Source: Sphingomonas daechungensis (GTDB lineage: Bacteria > Pseudomonadota > Alphaproteobacteria > Sphingomonadales > Sphingomonadaceae). From it: DNA of 64,000 bases. Within the stretch, counting starts at the first letter, position 1; every line of letters begins with the position of its first letter. The DNA is taken from NCBI RefSeq assembly GCF_014489495.1, contig NZ_CP060780.1, forward strand, positions 1 to 64,000. The letters are read 5' to 3'. The notes beneath the pieces were generated by a model. That model had not been told where the DNA came from and searched no databases. It saw nothing but the letters and a program-made list of their open reading frames with translations. Position numbers and translations under genes: made by a program. Positions 60,518 through 64,000 of this stretch are shown here, piece after piece.

Positions 60518-61354
60518 ATGACCGAAGATCGCCTTCCGCCCGGCCTCTATATCGTCGCGACCCCCATTGGGAATTTGGGAGACCTCTCGCCGCGAGCAGC
60601 GAACACGCTTCGGGGCGCGGATCTGGTGCTCGCGGAAGACAAGAGGGTGACCGCGAAATTACTGTCGCACACGGGCGCCAGGACACGACTCGCAAATTAC
60701 AACGATCACACGAGCGAGGCGGAGCGGAATGCGATCGTCGCGCGGCTTGGATCGGAGGCGATCGCGCTCGTCAGTGATGCCGGGACCCCGCTCATTTCAG
60801 ACCCCGGCTACAAGCTCGTTCGCGCTGCCCGGGAGGCCGGTCATGACGTGCACACCGTTCCTGGCCCGTCTGCGGTGATCGCAGCACTCACCCTCGCTGG
60901 GCTGCCGACCGACCGGTTCCTGTTCGCAGGCTTTCTCCCGTCCAAGGCGAAGGCGCGCACCGACGCGATCGAGGAAGTTTCCACCATTCGCGCAACCTTG
61001 GTCTTCTTCGAAAGCGGTCCGCGCCTGGCCGACGCAATCGCCGCCCTGCGTGAAGGGCTGGGAGATCGCGAGGCCGCCGTCGTGCGCGAAATCAGCAAGC
61101 TCCACGAGGAAACGGTCACCGGCTCCCTTGCGGACCTTGTTGAGCGTTACGCAGACAAACCTCCGAAGGGCGAGATCGTTATCGTCGTGGGTCCCCCACC
61201 CGAGCGCTCCGAAGCAAGCGATGAAGAACTCGATCTCGCCCTCGACGAAGCTCTCAGGACTCAATCGCCATCGCGCGCGGCCGCCGAAGTCGCTTCATTG
61301 CTGAATGTCCCCAAGAAGCGCGCCTACGCACGCGCCCTCGAACGCTCGAAGTGA
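60518..61354 (+). CDS. rsmI: 16S rRNA (cytidine1402-2'-O)-methyltransferase RsmI
   Basis: 278 aa tetrapyrrole-methylase-fold enzyme. GLYIVATPIGNLGDLSPRAA, VLAEDKRVTAKLLSHTG, ALVSDAGTPLISDPGYKLVR, TVPGPSAVIAALTLAGLPTD and FLFAGFLPSKAKART are RsmI hallmarks. The ATG at 60518 begins MTEDRLPPG. It forms rsmI-yraN with a 4-base overlap. Confidence 0.96.
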   Translation: MTEDRLPPGLYIVATPIGNLGDLSPRAANTLRGADLVLAEDKRVTAKLLSHTGARTRLANYNDHTSEAERNAIVARLGSEAIALVSDAGTPLISDPGYKLVRAAREAGHDVHTVPGPSAVIAALTLAGLPTDRFLFAGFLPSKAKARTDAIEEVSTIRATLVFFESGPRLADAIAALREGLGDREAAVVREISKLHEETVTGSLADLVERYADKPPKGEIVIVVGPPPERSEASDEELDLALDEALRTQSPSRAAAEVASLLNVPKKRAYARALERSK

Positions 61355-61701
61355 ATCGCGAAGCGGCCGAGAAACGTGGCCGCAGTGCCGAGACGATTGC
61401 CTGCTGGTGGCTGCGCCTCCGTGGCTGGCGAATCCTCGCGCGAAGGGCCCGCGTGCCCGGCGGCGAGGTCGACATCATCGCGCGGCGTGGGCGGACGCTG
61501 GCGTTCGTCGAGGTCAAAGCTCGAGCGACCGAGCAGGCCGCAGCAATGTCGCTCGATCCCTGGCGAATTCGTCGCGTCGTCGTTGCCGCCGAGCGGCTGG
61601 CGCCTCGCTTCCAAAAGCCCGGTGACGACATTCGGATCGACGCGATCTACGTCGTGCCGGGCCGCCTGCCGCGCCATGCCCCGAACATTTGGCAAGGGTG
61701 A
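61351..61701 (+). CDS. yraN: YraN family protein (UPF0102)
   Basis: 116 aa endonuclease-fold protein with unknown role. AETIACWWLRLRGWRILARR, ARVPGGEVDIIARRGRTLAF and VEVKAR show the E-x-D-x-I ... F-V-E-V-K core of the restriction-endonuclease-like fold. GTG start overlapping rsmI. The rsmI-yraN-gshB order is conserved in alphaproteobacteria. Confidence 0.93.
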   Translation: MNREAAEKRGRSAETIACWWLRLRGWRILARRARVPGGEVDIIARRGRTLAFVEVKARATEQAAAMSLDPWRIRRVVVAAERLAPRFQKPGDDIRIDAIYVVPGRLPRHAPNIWQG

Positions 61702-61732
61702 CAAAGGCCTGAGCCTCGCCTAGTCGGCGGCA

Positions 61733-62695
61733 ATGTCGCTGCGCGTCGCCGTTCAGATGGACCCGCTGGAGAGCATCAATATCTCCGGCGATTCGACGTT
61801 CGCGATCATGCTTGGAGCGCAGCAGCGCGGGCACACGCTTTACCACTACCTCGCCGAAGACCTGACCTGGCAGGACGGCCGCCTGTACGCCGGCGCGCAC
61901 GAAGTCACAGTGCAGCCGGTCGCTGGTGCTCACTTCAAGCGCGGCGAGTTCGTGATCCTCGACCTCGGCCGGGACGTGGACGTAGTTCTGATGCGGCAGG
62001 ATCCGCCCTTCGACCTTGGCTACATCACCGCGACCCATCTGCTTGAGCGGATCAAGGACGAGACCTTGGTGGTCAACGATCCGACCGCCGTCCGGAATTC
62101 TCCCGAAAAGGTCTGGGTTCTCGACTTCGCCCGGTTCATGCCGCCGACAATGGTGACGCGCTCGATCGGCGCCGCTCGCGAGTTCCTGAAGACGCATGGC
62201 GACATCGTGGTGAAGCCGCTCCACGGCTTTGCCGGCGGCTCCGTCTTCCGCATCGGAGCCGATGGTCGCAACCTCGCCTCGCTGATGGAGCTGTTCAACC
62301 GCACCTACCGCGAGCCGCACGTCGTCCAGAAATTTCTCCCGGAGATCTCCGAGGGCGACAAGAGAATCGTCATTGTCGACGGCGAAGTGGCCGGCGCGGT
62401 CAACCGCGTGCCCGGCGCCGGTGAAATCCGTTCCAACCTCGCGGTCGGCGGCAAGGGACAAAAAACGGAACTGACAGCTGAGGAACTCGAAATCTGCGCC
62501 GTGCTCGGCCCGGAGCTCAAGCGGCGCGGTCTCCTTTTCGTCGGGATCGATGTCATTGGCGGCAAGTGGCTGACGGAGATCAACGTCACATCGCCCACCG
62601 GCATCGTCGCAATCGACAAGTTTAACGGTACCGATACCCCTGCGCGCATATGGGATGCGATCGAGGCACGTCTCGAGGCACGGCGGAGCGCGTGA
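61733..62695 (+). CDS. gshB: Glutathione synthetase
   Basis: ATP-grasp ligase adding glycine to gamma-glutamylcysteine, 320 aa. VAVQMDPLESINISGDSTFA, VVLMRQDPPFDLGYITATHL, VVNDPTAVRNSPEKVWVLDF, DIVVKPLHGFAGGSVFRI and GGKWLTEINVTSPTGIVAID are family motifs. It follows yraN by 31 bases. Confidence 0.97.
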   Translation: MSLRVAVQMDPLESINISGDSTFAIMLGAQQRGHTLYHYLAEDLTWQDGRLYAGAHEVTVQPVAGAHFKRGEFVILDLGRDVDVVLMRQDPPFDLGYITATHLLERIKDETLVVNDPTAVRNSPEKVWVLDFARFMPPTMVTRSIGAAREFLKTHGDIVVKPLHGFAGGSVFRIGADGRNLASLMELFNRTYREPHVVQKFLPEISEGDKRIVIVDGEVAGAVNRVPGAGEIRSNLAVGGKGQKTELTAEELEICAVLGPELKRRGLLFVGIDVIGGKWLTEINVTSPTGIVAIDKFNGTDTPARIWDAIEARLEARRSA

Positions 62696-62699
62696 TCCT

Positions 62700-63308
62700 A
62701 TGAATGACTGGGTCATCCGCCTGATCGAGCAATCGGGCTACCTCGGAGTCGGCTTCCTGATGTTCCTGGAAACCGTTTTCCCTCCGATCCCTTCGGAAGT
62801 GATCATGCCGGTCGCGGGGATGGCTGCTGCCGAGGGCACGCTGAGCTATTGGCTGGTCGTCGCCAGCGGCACCGCGGGCGCGATGCTTGGAAACATTGTC
62901 TGGTACCTGGCCGCTCGCGCGCTTGGCGTGAACCGCCTGGAGCCGATCATCCGCAAGCACGGACGTTGGGTGACGATGACCTGGCCCGAAGTCGAGAGGG
63001 CCCAGGTCTGGTTTCGCCGCAACGGCGTCTTCTTCGTCTTCCTCGGGCGGCTGCTTCCGACGGTCCGCTCGCTAGTCTCGGTTCCGGCCGGCCTCCTGAA
63101 GATGCGGTTCAAGACCTTCTTCATCGCCTCTACACTGGGGACGGCGGGCTGGACTGCCCTGCTCGCGACGGCTGGTTACAAGCTGAAAGAGAATTTCAGC
63201 GAGATCGACCAATATGTTGGCACCGCGTCCAACGCGATCCTTGCCGTTCTCGTCGTCGGCTACCTCTGGCGGCTGTGGAATCATCGCCATGCGGAATCCG
63301 GCGAATAG
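62700..63308 (+). CDS. DedA family membrane protein
   Basis: 202 aa, SNARE-associated/DedA fold, probably a lipid-carrier flippase at the inner membrane. FLMFLETVFPPIPSEVIMPV (conserved E-x-x-x-P-P-x-P), FFVFLGRLLPTVRSLVSVPA (F-x-GR-x-x-P-x-x-R) and GTAGWTALLATAGYKL are DedA signatures. It starts 4 bases after the gshB stop, so it may be in the same operon. Confidence 0.93.
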   Translation: MNDWVIRLIEQSGYLGVGFLMFLETVFPPIPSEVIMPVAGMAAAEGTLSYWLVVASGTAGAMLGNIVWYLAARALGVNRLEPIIRKHGRWVTMTWPEVERAQVWFRRNGVFFVFLGRLLPTVRSLVSVPAGLLKMRFKTFFIASTLGTAGWTALLATAGYKLKENFSEIDQYVGTASNAILAVLVVGYLWRLWNHRHAESGE

Positions 63309-63346
63309 GCGTTGCAAGTCGCACCGCCGCTCGCCAGCCTAAGGGG

Positions 63347-63652
63347 GTGAGCGGCAAGACCGTCCTGATCCTCGGTTCCTACGCGCCATCGCTGGTGCAT
63401 TTTAGAGGCGAACTGATCGCGGCGATCGCGCAGCGAGGCCACAGAGTCGTCGCCGCGGCACCGCAGATTTCGGCCGAAATCGCCGAGCAGCTTCGGGACC
63501 GCGGAGCGGAGCCGCGGGAACTTTCGCTAGTCAACGCCAGCCTCAATCCGTTCGCCATGTTGCAATCCTTCCGAGATGTGCGGCGCCTGATCCGCGATGT
63601 CGGACCGGATGTCTTGATCGCATATACGATCAACTTCCCAATCAGCCCGTAA
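63347..63652 (+). pseudogene. Truncated glycosyltransferase N terminus
   Basis: A 101-aa frame starting GTG: KTVLILGSYAPSLVHFRGEL, AIAQRGHRVVAAAPQISAEI, VGPDVLIAYTINFPISP and stop. It matches the N-terminal Rossmann part of GT4-type glycosyltransferases, where DVLIAYTIKPVIYG-like text would continue. The frame ends there and the other two frames give no continuation. The remaining two-thirds are absent, so it is probably a deletion remnant. Confidence 0.6.
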
Positions 63653-63691
63653 CGCCCGGTTCCAGCAACCGTTCGACAAAGGGAGACAGGC

Positions 63692-64000
63692 ATGGGCAAG
63701 GGCGAAATCACGAAGGCACTCATAGGAGCGATGCTCCTCGCCGCGCCCGCGACCGGCTTTACGCAGACCGGCTGGGTGCCTGGCGCAGAGATCACCGGGC
63801 AGTCGGTCCAGGTCGAAACCAACGGAGTCACCAACACCGTCTTCTTCGACCCCGGCGGAGTAGCGCGGATCCAGACTCCTCGCGGCATCATGGTCCCCGG
63901 GAGCTGGGCCACCGCAAACGGGCAACTTTGCCTGACGACGGGCGGAGCGCAGGAATGCTGGCCCTACGCGCAGCCTTTCAAGGCCGGTCAGCAAGTCACG
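63692..64000 (+). CDS. Secreted protein of unknown function (partial, runs off the window)
   Basis: 103 codons without a stop to the window end. Signal peptide MGKGEITKALIGAMLLAAPA with likely cleavage near TGFTQ. Mature part: WVPGAEITGQSVQVETNGVT, FFDPGGVARIQTPRGIMVPG, WATANGQLCLTTGGAQECWP, a beta-rich exported pattern with two Cys. AGGGAG precedes the ATG. No family named with confidence. Confidence 0.75.
   Translation, partial: MGKGEITKALIGAMLLAAPATGFTQTGWVPGAEITGQSVQVETNGVTNTVFFDPGGVARIQTPRGIMVPGSWATANGQLCLTTGGAQECWPYAQPFKAGQQVT

Noticed and set aside
61514-62716. 400-codon minus-strand frame opposite gshB
   Set aside because: Antisense to glutathione synthetase with intact ATP-grasp motifs.

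Overview
The window looks like chromosomal DNA from a GC-rich alphaproteobacterium of the Sphingomonadales. The evidence is a GcrA cell-cycle regulator, two sphingomonad-style TonB-dependent receptors (one with the Cys-containing poly-proline tail), the petABC operon in fbcFBC order, a ROSE-type RNA thermometer in front of an Hsp20 gene, hrcA-grpE, and a MarR/SH3 pair typical of this order. I see no rRNA, tRNA, CRISPR array, prophage or insertion sequence. Most of the content is housekeeping.

Layout. 1-2.1 kb: glyS (partial) and glyQ. 2.2-5.9 kb: three tandem TraB/GumN-family exported proteins around an XRE regulator plus 4-TM protein module with GTCAG operator-like repeats. 6-10.5 kb: rplY, pth, a 2OG-Fe(II) oxygenase, a YghU-type GST, ychF, a PAP2 phosphatase. 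10.5-16.7 kb: a TonB receptor, a TPR-sulfotransferase, a MaoC protein, a Gly/Tyr-rich lipoprotein, a DUF2306 protein. 16.7-22.7 kb: cytochrome bc1 (petABC), hemF, a GNAT, a membrane protein, lipB. 22.8-29.7 kb: two small lipoproteins, queE-queC, hslO, argD, an orphan ABC-2 permease, gcrA. 29.7-35.6 kb: the most unusual locus, a cupin-AraC-hydrolase-hydrolase fusion divergent from a five-gene operon (single-TM peptide, ferritin-like diiron protein, OsmC protein, SAM methyltransferase, small unknown protein) closed by a terminator. 35.6-45.5 kb: hsp20 with ROSE, parE, a DUF4142 lipoprotein, three overlapping small genes, an MHS-type transporter, two nucleotide-sugar dehydrogenases, an isochorismatase-like hydrolase, rimO. 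45.5-51.5 kb: PilZ, pepA-like peptidase, MarR, a truncated NlpC/P60 remnant, mltG-fabF-acpP, a HExxH protein. 51.6-64 kb: a TonB receptor with a Tat-exported FAD oxidase, grpE-hrcA, rph-rdgB-hemW, rsmI-yraN-gshB, a DedA protein, a truncated glycosyltransferase and a partial secreted protein.

A caution governs the annotation. About 29 sites in 19 genes, including parE, hemF, lipB, hemW, hrcA and rimO, carry a frameshift, and nearly all are repaired by adding one base to a short G or C run. This fits systematic homopolymer undercalling in the source sequence better than gene decay. These genes are therefore given as single full-length CDS with each break noted. Two genes, the NlpC/P60 remnant at 47.9 kb and the glycosyltransferase at 63.3 kb, look truly truncated.
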